Assembly: GCF_008728195.1 (NCBI RefSeq)
Contig: NZ_CP031599.1
Location: forward strand, 310,001-374,000
Length of the DNA stretch: 64,000 nt
Source: Roseovarius indicus
GTDB taxonomy: Bacteria > Pseudomonadota > Alphaproteobacteria > Rhodobacterales > Rhodobacteraceae
Direction: 5' to 3'
The translations under genes and the position numbers were made by a program. This document shows, one piece after another, positions 34,267 through 43,078 of the stretch; position 1 is the stretch's first letter; every line of letters begins with the position of its first letter. The notes under the pieces were generated by a model. The model searched no databases and was not told the DNA's origin. It saw only the letters and a list, made by a program, of their open reading frames with translations.

Positions 34267-34593
34267 ATGATAGAAGAAGCCCCGAATGTGGTTACAGAAG
34301 ACGGACTGCGCGGCTTGCTCGCCGAGGGCTACCTCATTGAGGTGGTCTGCAAGGAGAGAGCAGAGAAGCGCCATAACAGCTGGTACGGCTCGTGGGTCAT
34401 CCGCGCCGTCGCCACTGATGGGCGTGACGATAAGATGCTCGTCACCAGCCGAAGCGTCCTCAAGCTCCGCGACTTCAAAACCATCGTTGGCCTTGTCAGT
34501 TTCCTGGCCGACATGGGCTGTACGACCGCTAGCATCCCACTTGAAGAAGGTGGCCGCGAGCGCCACGCCGCGCCTCCGGTCAAAGGCAGCTGA
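34267..34593 (+). CDS. Conserved hypothetical protein at the head of the T4SS operon
   Basis: 108-aa soluble protein starting at ATG 34267 after an AAGGGAAGG ribosome-binding site. It has a compact alpha/beta pattern (GLRGLLAEGYLIEVVCKE, WYGSWVIRAVATDGRDDKML, FKTIVGLVSFLADMGCTTA). It overlaps the next gene's start, which implies co-transcription with the vir genes. I do not recognise the family. Confidence 0.65.
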   Translation: MIEEAPNVVTEDGLRGLLAEGYLIEVVCKERAEKRHNSWYGSWVIRAVATDGRDDKMLVTSRSVLKLRDFKTIVGLVSFLADMGCTTASIPLEEGGRERHAAPPVKGS

Positions 34594-35233
34594 CCGCGCG
34601 ACTGCGCTCGTCGTTGCTTTGGGTACAGGCGTTTGTTCCGCGCCCCCGGCCCTGGCCGACGGTTTCATCTTCTCGGTTGGTCCTGACGGCCAATTGATTT
34701 CCTCTTCTCAAGAGGCAAACGGGCGCCTTTTTCTCTTCGCAGAACCTCGCGTCCCTGACGCAACGAGCGAGACAGCGATCCCGGCTCGATCTGCCGCCCG
34801 CGCCACCCCAGAAATCCTCCATGCGATCGAGACTACGGCTCTACGGTATGCCGGGCATGGTGCGCTGCGTCGCGCAGGACTTTCCGTCACTGATTGGGCG
34901 CTCCTTTACCGGGCCAATATCGAAGTCGAGAGCGCATACAATCCCGCAGCACGTAGCCCTGTCGGGGCTATAGGCCTCGGACAGCTTATGCCGGATACCG
35001 CCCGCGATCTCGGCGTGGACCCACATGACATTGCGCAGAACCTCGACGGATCAGCTCGCTACCTGCTGATGATGCTCGACCAGTTCGGCGAGGGCTCTCT
35101 GGCCCTTGCGGCCTACAACGCTGGTCCGGAGGCGGTCACACGCCACGGCGGCATCCCCCCATTTCGCGAAACCCAAGGGCATGTGGCCCGTGTGACCGCC
35201 GTGTTTGAGCGGCTCAGAGGAGATCTTTCATGA
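34550..35233 (+). CDS. virB1: Lytic transglycosylase (VirB1-like)
   Basis: About 227 aa from GTG 34550; a TTG at 34541 is an alternative, and neither has a strong ribosome-binding site. A signal peptide ends near GVCSAPPALA. The SLT domain has the catalytic Glu in YRANIEVESAYNPAARSPVG (E about residue 125), then GLGQLMPDTARDLGV and LALAAYNAGPEAVTRHGG. It opens peptidoglycan locally for T4SS assembly. The stop overlaps the virB2 start (ATGA). Confidence 0.85.
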   Translation: MAASATPRLRSKAADRATALVVALGTGVCSAPPALADGFIFSVGPDGQLISSSQEANGRLFLFAEPRVPDATSETAIPARSAARATPEILHAIETTALRYAGHGALRRAGLSVTDWALLYRANIEVESAYNPAARSPVGAIGLGQLMPDTARDLGVDPHDIAQNLDGSARYLLMMLDQFGEGSLALAAYNAGPEAVTRHGGIPPFRETQGHVARVTAVFERLRGDLS

Positions 35234-35544
35234 CATCGAGGAAACGTCAAAGCGTGCTCCGCACGCGGGCGATCACCGCGTTCGGCGCGATGGCCCTTAT
35301 CGTGCTGGCGGGTCCAGCGCTTGCGCAGAGCATCGACCTCTCGCCGGTGCAGACCCTGCTTCAAGGAATTGTCGATGCGATCACCGGTCCCTTGGGGATC
35401 GTGATCGGAACGCTCGCGCTGATCGGGGTGTTCCTTTCCTGGCTCTTTGGCATCCTCGACTTCCGTCAGGCGCTCTGGGTCGTGGTTGCAATCGCGGGCA
35501 TTGCCGCAGCACCCACCATCGTCGCCGCCATCTGGACGACCTGA
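35230..35544 (+). CDS. virB2: VirB2/TrbC-like pilin
   Basis: 104 aa. A long signal sequence ends at AGPALAQ, followed by two hydrophobic helices (VDAITGPLGIVIGTLALIGV and the WVVVAIAGIAAAPTIVAAI segment) separated by a short polar loop (LFGILDFRQ). This is the VirB2 major pilin layout, and its position between virB1 and virB3 is canonical. Coupled by a 4-bp overlap to the transglycosylase. Confidence 0.88.
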   Translation: MTSRKRQSVLRTRAITAFGAMALIVLAGPALAQSIDLSPVQTLLQGIVDAITGPLGIVIGTLALIGVFLSWLFGILDFRQALWVVVAIAGIAAAPTIVAAIWTT

Positions 35545-35565
35545 GCAAGTCTGGAGTTCTTGGCG

Positions 35566-35844
35566 ATGTCCGACCAGTCCCGCGTGTTCATCGGCCTTCT
35601 CAGGCCGCCCAAGCTGATGGGCTTGCCGATCATGTACGCCATGGTCTGGCTCTTCGGCTCGACGCTTCTGTTTCTCTGGGTGCAGAGCTGGGTGGTGGCT
35701 GTGTTCGCGGGGTTGGCCTGGCCGGCGCTTTGGAAAGCCGCGGACTGGGATCCGAACTTTCTCGATGTCCTGGTGATCACCTTGCAGGAAACCCCGCCCA
35801 CGACGAACCGCAAGCTGCACGGAGGCGACAGCTATGCCCCGTGA
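35566..35844 (+). CDS. virB3: VirB3-like inner-membrane protein
   Basis: 92 aa. N-terminal FIGLLRPPKLMGLPIMYA (the VirB3 'RPP' stretch), then two close transmembrane helices (residues ~20-60). ATG 35566 is chosen over one two codons upstream because TGGAG lies about 10 bp before it. It overlaps virB4 by 11 bp. It supports assembly of the VirB4-VirB8 inner-membrane complex. Confidence 0.88.
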   Translation: MSDQSRVFIGLLRPPKLMGLPIMYAMVWLFGSTLLFLWVQSWVVAVFAGLAWPALWKAADWDPNFLDVLVITLQETPPTTNRKLHGGDSYAP

Positions 35845-38218
35845 TGGACTTGCCAATGACGTGGCGGAGGCGCTCGATCCGCTGACTGCGCTACCCTCAT
35901 GGGTCAAGGGCGAGAAGCGGCTCTCAATGATGCTGCCTTATGTGAGCCTCGTAAACGACCGAACGATCCGGACACGCGGCAACGAGCTGATGCAGTGCAT
36001 CCGCCTCGAAGGGGTGAACAGCACCACGAGCGAGGACGGGCATCTGGACCGGATCGGGGGGTTGCTGGCTGGCATCGTGGCGCAGGTCGGGACCGAGTTC
36101 TCATTCTACCTGCACAAGGTCTCGAAAGCGGTCGATGTGACCCTGCCGCCCGTTCCGGGCGAAGGGTTTGCGGCTGCCGTCGACGAACGATGGCACGCGC
36201 ATCTCGGCCGCGCGGGTTTGCGCGACAAGACGCTGACCCTGACGGTGCTGAGGCGACCTGAGACCGGCAGCCGCTTGCCGTTCGGACTTGGGGCGTCTCG
36301 CTCGCGACACGCGGCCGACACCACCCGCCGCTTGCGCAAGCTCGACGAGGTTGTGGGGTTTCTGCTGTCCTCCTTCGATGAGCTGAAGCCCCGCCTGCTG
36401 GCTGCAAGCACCGGAGAGCTTCTGGGCTTCCTCGGTTCACTCAACACGGGCGAGGAGCACCCGCTCTTCCCCCGGTCGCGCCTCGGTGTGATCGCCGAGG
36501 ACGTAGCAAATACCCGCGTCACCTTCCGCGGCACGACCATCGCACTCTCGGACGGTGCCGTCAGCGACAAGCTCGGGGCGATCTTTGCGGTGAAGAACTA
36601 CCCCGCCAAGACAGATAGCCTGATGCTCGACGAGTTGAATCTGCCCGTCGACATGGTGGTCACACACTCTTTTGTGCCGATCAACGCCAACATCATGGCG
36701 GGCCGGATCAAGCGGCAGCTGCGGCTAATGCAGGCCGCCAATGACGGAGCCGTCAGTCTCGCCCAGGAACTGGAACTCGCGCAGGACGATCTGGAATCCA
36801 AACGCCTGATCTTCGGCGAGCACCACATGACCGTGGCCGTCTATGCCCGAACCCAGACGGCGCTTGACGACATCGCGGCCGAAATCCGCAACATCTCCGC
36901 CACCTCCGGCATCAACCTGATCTCGGAGGCCTTCGGGGCGCGGGCGCATTTCATGGCGCAGCATCCCGGCAATACCGGGGCGCGAAGCCGCAAGGCAGCG
37001 ATCACAAACCACAACTTCACCGATCTCGCCGCCTTTCACCGCACCCCGCTCGGCAAGACTGGCAAGGAAGTGCCGTGGGGCGTGCCCATCACACTCTTCC
37101 CGACGCCCGAGCGCAGTGGTTTTCGCTTCAACTTCCACGAACAGGGCGCGCCGGATCGCGAGCCCACAGGTGGGCACACGCTGATCCTGGGCCGCCCCGG
37201 CTCCGGTAAATCCGTACTGGCGGCTTTCCTGATGACCATGGCACGGCGGGCAGGTGCGCGGGTCTTCGTCTTCGACTATCGCGCGGGCATGGAGATGGCC
37301 GTCCGTGCGCTCGGCGGCAGCTATTCGACGATACGTGCCGGACGGCCCACGGGCCTCAATCCGCTCCAGACCGAGATCGACATGCGGGGCCAAGCATGGC
37401 TTGCTGATTGGCTCGCGAGCCTCTTAGAGCGGCGCGATCGACCGCTAACTCCGATTCAGACCAACCGACTGCAGGAAGTCGTGCGCCAGAACGCGAGCGC
37501 AGGACATGCGGGCCTGCGAAACTGGTCGGATTTCGCCTCGCTGCTGGTCTCGACCGATGACGAGGGCGATCTCTTCGAGCGTATGCAGGAGTGGACGGCC
37601 GAGGGCCGCTATGGCTGGATCTTCGGGGCCAATGCCGAGGACAGCTTCAGCATTGACGGCGATGTCGCAGGCTTCGATCTGACCGGCATCCTCGACTCCG
37701 AGAGCGAGCGGGAACGCATGGCGGTCCTGTCCTATCTTTTCCGCCGGGTCGAGCGCGTGATCGAGGACCGCAAGCCCACGATCATCGTCATCGACGAGGC
37801 ATGGAAGGCGCTCGACAACGCTTATTTCGCAGAACGGCTCTCGAACTGGCTGGTGACTGCCCGCAAGCAGAACGCCGTCGTCGTCATGATGACCCAATAT
37901 GCCAGTCAGCTCGAACGCACCCGGACCGGCAAGACCATCGTCGAAGCCGTGCCGACGCAGGTGCTTTTGCCCAACATTCGCGCCTCGGCTGCAGATTACT
38001 CGATGCTCGGCCTGACCGAGAAAGAGCTCGACGTGCTTCTGGGCGTCGGCTCGGCCTCGCGGCTCGCACTTGTACGCGACGACCGTGGTTCCGTCGTGAT
38101 CGATGCCGATCTCAGCGCGCTCGGCCCGCTCGTGACCATCCTTGGCGGAATGGAGAAGGGCGAAGCGCTTGCCGGCGCCGATTATCGCGAACGTCCTGAT
38201 TTCTGGAGAGTGACATGA
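35834..38218 (+). CDS. virB4: VirB4 T4SS ATPase
   Basis: 794-aa conjugation ATPase. The N-terminal CagE/TrbE/VirB domain spans residues ~1-400 (IRTRGNELMQCIRLEG, HSFVPINANIMAGRIKRQL). The C-terminal AAA domain has Walker A LGRPGSGKSVLA (about residue 455), Walker B PTIIVIDEAWKAL (about 645-657) and MMTQYASQLE. It powers pilus biogenesis and substrate transfer at the inner membrane. Normal length and intact; the stop overlaps the lipoprotein start (ATGA). Confidence 0.95.
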   Translation: MPRDGLANDVAEALDPLTALPSWVKGEKRLSMMLPYVSLVNDRTIRTRGNELMQCIRLEGVNSTTSEDGHLDRIGGLLAGIVAQVGTEFSFYLHKVSKAVDVTLPPVPGEGFAAAVDERWHAHLGRAGLRDKTLTLTVLRRPETGSRLPFGLGASRSRHAADTTRRLRKLDEVVGFLLSSFDELKPRLLAASTGELLGFLGSLNTGEEHPLFPRSRLGVIAEDVANTRVTFRGTTIALSDGAVSDKLGAIFAVKNYPAKTDSLMLDELNLPVDMVVTHSFVPINANIMAGRIKRQLRLMQAANDGAVSLAQELELAQDDLESKRLIFGEHHMTVAVYARTQTALDDIAAEIRNISATSGINLISEAFGARAHFMAQHPGNTGARSRKAAITNHNFTDLAAFHRTPLGKTGKEVPWGVPITLFPTPERSGFRFNFHEQGAPDREPTGGHTLILGRPGSGKSVLAAFLMTMARRAGARVFVFDYRAGMEMAVRALGGSYSTIRAGRPTGLNPLQTEIDMRGQAWLADWLASLLERRDRPLTPIQTNRLQEVVRQNASAGHAGLRNWSDFASLLVSTDDEGDLFERMQEWTAEGRYGWIFGANAEDSFSIDGDVAGFDLTGILDSESERERMAVLSYLFRRVERVIEDRKPTIIVIDEAWKALDNAYFAERLSNWLVTARKQNAVVVMMTQYASQLERTRTGKTIVEAVPTQVLLPNIRASAADYSMLGLTEKELDVLLGVGSASRLALVRDDRGSVVIDADLSALGPLVTILGGMEKGEALAGADYRERPDFWRVT

Positions 38219-38430
38219 CCAGTACCATCATTCGCAGCGTCGTGCTGCTAGGGCTCGGCCTGACCCTGACAGCCTGTGCACAGCATAACCCCCCGCAAGC
38301 CAACTGCTTTAATTTTCGCGAGGCTCCTGCGCAGGCAAGAACCGCCACCGCCACGATCTCGACCATGGGGGCGGAAGTCACGCGCCGCGACACGGCCTGC
38401 GATTTCGTCCTCTTGGGTGCGGGCAGTTGA
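38215..38430 (+). CDS. virB7: Small lipoprotein, VirB7-like
   Basis: 71 aa with a type II signal peptide and lipobox LTAC (Cys about residue 21), then a short Cys-containing mature chain (NCFNFRE, DTACDFVLLGAG). Its position after virB4 and its size fit the VirB7 outer-membrane lipoprotein that anchors VirB9, although VirB7 sequences diverge strongly. The assignment rests on context and the lipobox. Confidence 0.65.
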   Translation: MTSTIIRSVVLLGLGLTLTACAQHNPPQANCFNFREAPAQARTATATISTMGAEVTRRDTACDFVLLGAGS

Positions 38431-38434
38431 GCCA

Positions 38435-39601
38435 ATGCGGACCTGGCTTCCTCTCTCGATGATCGGCTTTGCACTGGCAGTTCCCGCGGCGGGGCCGGCG
38501 GTCGCCCAGGGCGTGCCAACCTTCGATCTGCGCCTGTTCGCAGAGCGGCAGGCGATCCTCGAGCAGACCGATCGGGACCTGACACTGCAGCAGGACCGGC
38601 TAAGCCGCGAGGAGGAACTGGCCGAGATCGAGCGTCAGCAACTCGCCTCCCTCGAAGGGCTGATGGATGCCATGTCGCTTGGCGCTGGAGATGTGGCCGG
38701 CACCGTGGCCGGGCTCGAGGCGGGGCAGGGGGCGGTTGACGACGTCGAAAGCGCGGCCGCCAGTCTTTATGCACCCGAGGACACCAATCCAGCGGCGGCG
38801 CGGATGTTCGGCGATGCCCGGGAGGGGATCGAGGAGCTGATCATCCGCGCAGCACGCGACACCCATAGTCTGTCCGGGGTCGGCCGTGCGGGCCTTTCGC
38901 TCGTGCAATGGCGCTGCCTTTTGCAGGCGCTGATCTGGCAGGAAAGTCGTTTCCAGATTGGGGCACGCTCACCCGTGGGGGCCTTCGGACTTACCCAGAT
39001 CATGCCCGGTACCGCGGGCGATCTCGGGATCTACCCGGCCTATTACGACGATCCCTATCTGCAGGTCACCGGCGGTGCGCGATACCTCGCACAAATGCTG
39101 AACATGTTCGACGGCAACATCATCCATGCGCTCGCCGCCTATAACGCCGGTCCGGGCAATGTGCAGGATTATGGCGGTGTGCCGCCCTTCGCGGAAACCC
39201 AGCACTATGTCGTGGTGATCCCGCAGCAGTACAACAGCTACCTCGCGGCCGTAGGCGGCATCGATGCGCTCGGCACCATCGACCCTGTGCTCCTCGCCAA
39301 CGCGAGTTTCAGCCTCTCGGCCCACGGCGCAGGGGTCTATGGCGACTATTCGCTGGTCTCGGTCCGTGCCGCCGCCCTGCGGGTGCAGGACATCATCACC
39401 CGCATTGGTGAGACCGAGGATCTCCACGAGGCCATCGCTCTCAACACCTATGCCCGGGCCGAACTGGCCCGGCTGGTTGCAATCCGGACCCGGATTAAGG
39501 CCGCCCGAACCGAGCCACTCAGCGCCGAGCAGATCGCCTTGGCGGCAGCGCAAGCTGCCGAGCGGCAATACATGGATTTTAGTCAGGAGGATTTGCGTTG
39601 A
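38435..39601 (+). CDS. Lytic transglycosylase with VirB5-like flanking regions
   Basis: 388 aa from ATG 38435. A signal peptide ends at AVAQ. Residues ~30-75 are a charged coiled coil (ERQAILEQTDRDLTLQQDRL). Residues ~150-270 are an SLT domain with the catalytic Glu in ALIWQESRFQIGARSPVG, then GLTQIMPGTAGDLG and HALAAYNAGPGNV. The C-terminal tail AAERQYMDFSQEDLR matches the tail of the following VirB5 (LAEERRYMDFTLPDLEP). I read it as a transglycosylase fused to, or inserted in, a VirB5-type scaffold. It is the second transglycosylase of the locus. Confidence 0.82.
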   Translation: MRTWLPLSMIGFALAVPAAGPAVAQGVPTFDLRLFAERQAILEQTDRDLTLQQDRLSREEELAEIERQQLASLEGLMDAMSLGAGDVAGTVAGLEAGQGAVDDVESAAASLYAPEDTNPAAARMFGDAREGIEELIIRAARDTHSLSGVGRAGLSLVQWRCLLQALIWQESRFQIGARSPVGAFGLTQIMPGTAGDLGIYPAYYDDPYLQVTGGARYLAQMLNMFDGNIIHALAAYNAGPGNVQDYGGVPPFAETQHYVVVIPQQYNSYLAAVGGIDALGTIDPVLLANASFSLSAHGAGVYGDYSLVSVRAAALRVQDIITRIGETEDLHEAIALNTYARAELARLVAIRTRIKAARTEPLSAEQIALAAAQAAERQYMDFSQEDLR

Positions 39602-40395
39602 ACCTGCGCCTGCCCCGTTCCCTTTTCGCCGGTAGCATCGCTCTCGCACTTGCCCTCAATGTCACCGGACCTGCCGGGGCACAGGGTGTGCCCACGGTGG
39701 ACACCCAAAACATTGCCCAGGAAATCCGCCAGCTTCAGCAGATGCTGCAGGATTTCGGGATCCAGACCGATCTTCTGGACAATGCGTTGGAGCAACTGAA
39801 CATGCTGCAAAGCCAGCTCGATCAGCTGAACGAGATGTATGCCTCGCTCACCGGGCCGCGCAGCATCCTCGGGCTTGCCATGGGCGGGGACCTCGACACC
39901 TTGCTTCAGGCCAACTTCGAAGACATCCCCGGCCTGATCCGAGGCATCCAGGCGGGCGATTGGAGCGCGCTCATCGGGCCCAATGCCGGGCCCATGCGCA
40001 CGCAGATTGAACAGGCGCTGGCAAGTGCAGGGTTCGACGAAGATTCTCTCCGCGAAATCGCCACCAGCGGCAATCCGGGAGCTGAAGGCGTGGCCACCCG
40101 GGCAACCACAGGTGCTGTGATGTCGGCGGCGGCGCAGAACAGCCACGCAGAGGCGGAACAGTCTCTCGAACGAGTGGAACGTCTGGTCGAGATGATCCCG
40201 GACATGGAGGATCTCAAAGCCTCGATGGATCATAACACGCGCGTCACGGCGGAACTCGCCATCGCCATGACCCGGATGTGGGAGTTGGAAGCGATCCAAA
40301 CCCTCGGCGCAGGCAATGCAGGCGTGGTTGATGCCGCCACCCTTGCCGAAGAACGCCGCTACATGGACTTCACTTTGCCGGATCTTGAGCCATGA
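39598..40395 (+). CDS. virB5: VirB5-like pilus-tip protein
   Basis: 265 aa starting at TTG 39598, which overlaps the previous stop (TTGA) and is preceded by a strong CAGGAGGAT ribosome-binding site. A signal peptide ends at GPAGAQ. The mature chain is almost entirely helical with a coiled coil (IRQLQQMLQDFGIQTDLLD, LEQLNMLQSQLDQLNEMY), as expected for VirB5/TrbJ minor pilins. The tail is related to that of the preceding transglycosylase. The stop overlaps virB8. Confidence 0.82.
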   Translation: MNLRLPRSLFAGSIALALALNVTGPAGAQGVPTVDTQNIAQEIRQLQQMLQDFGIQTDLLDNALEQLNMLQSQLDQLNEMYASLTGPRSILGLAMGGDLDTLLQANFEDIPGLIRGIQAGDWSALIGPNAGPMRTQIEQALASAGFDEDSLREIATSGNPGAEGVATRATTGAVMSAAAQNSHAEAEQSLERVERLVEMIPDMEDLKASMDHNTRVTAELAIAMTRMWELEAIQTLGAGNAGVVDAATLAEERRYMDFTLPDLEP

Positions 40396-41057
40396 GTGGG
40401 GCAGGGGTGATGACTGCGCGCGAACTCGTGGAAGAGGAACTTGTCTACGGTGCCCTGCGCCGGGAACAGCTTTGGCGGATGATCGGCCTTTCCGGGGCAG
40501 GCTTCGGCGTATTTGGTTGTTTGACGGCTGCGGCTGTCGCGCTGATGGTCGAGACGCCGCCTCCCGTGGTTGTCCCCTACGATCCCGCGACCGGGGTGGC
40601 GCTCCCCAATGCCACGGTTGAAACCGTGTCCCTTGCCGAACGGCCAGCCGTGATCGAAGCACAAATCTACCGCTACCTTCTCGACCGCGAGACTTACAAC
40701 CAGCTCGACAATGATCTTCGTGTCCGCCGCGTCCTGGCACAGTCTTCCGGGTCGGCCGAGGCCAGCATGCGCGCGATGTGGACATCGGGGCAGGAGAGCT
40801 ATCCGCCGACGCGTTACGGGGCTGCGGCCGAGATGGCCGTTGAGATCGCATCGATCACCCTTATTGGCGAAAACCGCGCCCAGGTGCGGCTCAGAAAGCG
40901 CCTGACAAGCCCGCAGGGGGTACAGGATGGATCGTTCACTGCCACATTGATGTTTGAATTTCAGCCGGAACGGACCCGCTCCCTCGACGATGTCTGGCAA
41001 AACCCTTTCGGTTTCACCGTCACTCAATATGCCATCCGATCGGACCGTTCTGAATGA
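40392..41057 (+). CDS. virB8: VirB8-like inner-membrane assembly factor
   Basis: 221 aa with one N-terminal transmembrane helix (residues ~30-55) and a periplasmic NTF2-like domain: RYLLDRETYNQLDNDLRVRR, MRAMWTSGQESYPPTRYG, then FEFQPERTRSLDDVWQNPFGFTV-type C-terminus with TVTQYAI. It bridges VirB4/VirB6 and the VirB9-VirB10 core. A 4-bp overlap with virB9. Confidence 0.9.
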   Translation: MSGAGVMTARELVEEELVYGALRREQLWRMIGLSGAGFGVFGCLTAAAVALMVETPPPVVVPYDPATGVALPNATVETVSLAERPAVIEAQIYRYLLDRETYNQLDNDLRVRRVLAQSSGSAEASMRAMWTSGQESYPPTRYGAAAEMAVEIASITLIGENRAQVRLRKRLTSPQGVQDGSFTATLMFEFQPERTRSLDDVWQNPFGFTVTQYAIRSDRSE

Positions 41058-41755
41058 CTCGCACTGCAATCTCTACGCTGTTGGCCGCCAGCATTCTCGC
41101 GCTCGCGGGAACGACCGCCATGGCCGAAACCACGCCCCGTCCAGGCTCTCACGATAATCGCGTGCGCGTGGCGACCTGGACCGAAGGCCAGGTTTACCGG
41201 GTCGTCACGACACTGACCCGTGTCACCACAGTCGAATTCGGTGAGGGTGAAACCATCCGCTCGATCATCGCCGGCGATACGGTCGGTTTTCAATTCGACG
41301 GTGTCCCGGGTGGCCGTGCCTTCGCCATCAAGCCGACAGCATCTGGCGTCGCCACCAACATCACCGTCTACACCAACCGCCGCTCCTACTATTTCCATGT
41401 CGTCGAAGCCCGGGAGACGCCGCATTATGTCGTGCAGTTTCGCTATCCTGAAAACCGCGTGCAACCCACCAGGGCGGTTGCGGCCGATGCGCTGAACGCG
41501 AACTATGCGGTCAGCGCCCGAGAAGAGTTCACGCCGACGGCCATCTGGGATGATGGTACCTTCACGTATTTCCGGTTCGCACGGAATGCACCGGTGCCCG
41601 CCATCTTCCGATATTCGAACGGGAGAGAACGCGCGGTGAACAGCCACACCTCAAGTGACGGCGTTATCCGCGTATCTGGCGTCAACCGACAATGGGTCCT
41701 TCGCCTTGGCGAAGATGTGGTTTGCGTCCAGGACGCAGGGCAGGCCACATCATGA
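41054..41755 (+). CDS. virB9: VirB9-like outer-membrane-complex protein
   Basis: 233 aa. A signal peptide ends near GTTAMAE. The N-terminal domain has the VirB9 pattern DNRVRVATWTEGQVYRVVT and SIIAGDTVGFQFDG. The C-terminal CTD has FTPTAIWDDGTFTYFRFARN, PAIFRYSNGRER and RVSGVNRQWVLRLGEDVVCV. It forms the core complex with VirB7 and VirB10. The stop overlaps the virB10 start. Confidence 0.93.
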   Translation: MTRTAISTLLAASILALAGTTAMAETTPRPGSHDNRVRVATWTEGQVYRVVTTLTRVTTVEFGEGETIRSIIAGDTVGFQFDGVPGGRAFAIKPTASGVATNITVYTNRRSYYFHVVEARETPHYVVQFRYPENRVQPTRAVAADALNANYAVSAREEFTPTAIWDDGTFTYFRFARNAPVPAIFRYSNGRERAVNSHTSSDGVIRVSGVNRQWVLRLGEDVVCVQDAGQATS

Positions 41756-43077
41756 CCGAAGGTACGGAAGACCTCGCCGCGCGCCTCGCGGCTCTCGAAG
41801 GATCGACAGGCAAAGCGAAGGCAAACAAGCGGCCTGCACCGCTTGCCGCGATCCTTGGAGTCGTCGGCATCGCCGCAGCAGGTGGTCTGGCGTGGGCTGC
41901 CCTGCAGCCGTCGGCAGAAGCGCTAATGGCGACCGCCGCGCCGGAAGAGTTCCAGAGCAGCGGCCCCGGATTCGGAGATCTGGCGCCGATTTCTGCCCCG
42001 GAGCCCAGCCAAGCCCCGCCTACGGACACAGGTCCGAGCGAGTCGGAACTCGCGCTGATGGAAAGTCTTGCGACATTGAGAGCGGAACTCGAGGAACTAC
42101 GCGCAAGACCGGCCGAGGCCGCGGATAGCGGGGCGGAGCAGGCTATTGCGGACCTGACGGCGCAAATTGCCACCTTACAGGAAGCATCCGCCGAGGCTCA
42201 GCGGGCCCTCGAGCGGCAACTGACCGAGCGGGATCGCGAATTGGATCAGCTCCGCATGGACTTGGAACTTGCACGGCTTGCACCACCAGAGCCGACCTCA
42301 TTGGGACCAAGTGAAGAAGAATTGCGGTTGGCCGAACTAGAAAGGCGGCGCGCAGCCGAAGCCGAGGCCCGCGCAGAGCGTATCGCGTCTCCTATGATCG
42401 CCTTCTCCGGGATGGGCGCGGGTGCGGATAGGGAGAATACGCTGGAAGCCGCGCGACTGAATGCAGATGAAGCCTTTGTTCGTTCGGGCGCGCAACCTGC
42501 ACAGGTGACACGTGCCGAAGTGATCGCGAACCCATCGAACACGGTTGTTCAGGGCACCATGATTCAGGCTGTGACAGAGACGGCCCTCGACAGCACACTG
42601 CCCGGCGCGATCCGCGCCATCGTCTCGGAAGACGTCCATTCTTTCGATGGAACGCGTATCCTGATCCCGCGCGGCGCGCGGCTGATCGGGCGCTACCGCT
42701 CCGATGTCGCACTCGCCCAATCGCGCGTCATGGTGGCATGGGACCGGATCATCCTGCCCGATAATCAGACCGTGCAGATCAGCGCCTTCGGTGGAGACGA
42801 ACTCGGCCGTACTGGCACCACCGGGTTTGTCGACACCCGTTTCGCGCAACGCTTCGGTTCCGCCGCGCTGATCTCCTTGATCGGCGCCCTGCCTGCGGCT
42901 GCAGCGGGTCAAATCGACAGCGAGGCGGCGGCCGATGTTGCGAGTGATGTCGGCACCGACCTGCGCGATAGTACGCAAAGCGTGATGCAGGACTATCTGG
43001 CGATCCGGCCAGTGATACATGTCGATCAGGGTACACGGATCACGGTCATGGTTGATCGTGACCTCGAGATTTTCTGA
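41752..43077 (+). CDS. virB10: VirB10-like core-complex protein
   Basis: 441 aa from ATG 41752. Cytoplasmic N-terminus, one transmembrane helix (about residues 32-55, LAAILGVVGIAAAGGLAWAA), and a Pro/Glu-rich then coiled-coil periplasmic arm (about 110-220, ELEELRARPAEAADSG). The TrbI/VirB10 beta-barrel domain follows from about residue 250 with VQGTMIQAVTETALDSTLPG, GTRILIPRGARLIGRY, RFAQRFGSAALISLIG and ITVMVDRDLEIF. Normal architecture. Confidence 0.94.
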   Translation: MTEGTEDLAARLAALEGSTGKAKANKRPAPLAAILGVVGIAAAGGLAWAALQPSAEALMATAAPEEFQSSGPGFGDLAPISAPEPSQAPPTDTGPSESELALMESLATLRAELEELRARPAEAADSGAEQAIADLTAQIATLQEASAEAQRALERQLTERDRELDQLRMDLELARLAPPEPTSLGPSEEELRLAELERRRAAEAEARAERIASPMIAFSGMGAGADRENTLEAARLNADEAFVRSGAQPAQVTRAEVIANPSNTVVQGTMIQAVTETALDSTLPGAIRAIVSEDVHSFDGTRILIPRGARLIGRYRSDVALAQSRVMVAWDRIILPDNQTVQISAFGGDELGRTGTTGFVDTRFAQRFGSAALISLIGALPAAAAGQIDSEAAADVASDVGTDLRDSTQSVMQDYLAIRPVIHVDQGTRITVMVDRDLEIF

Positions 43078-43078
43078 C

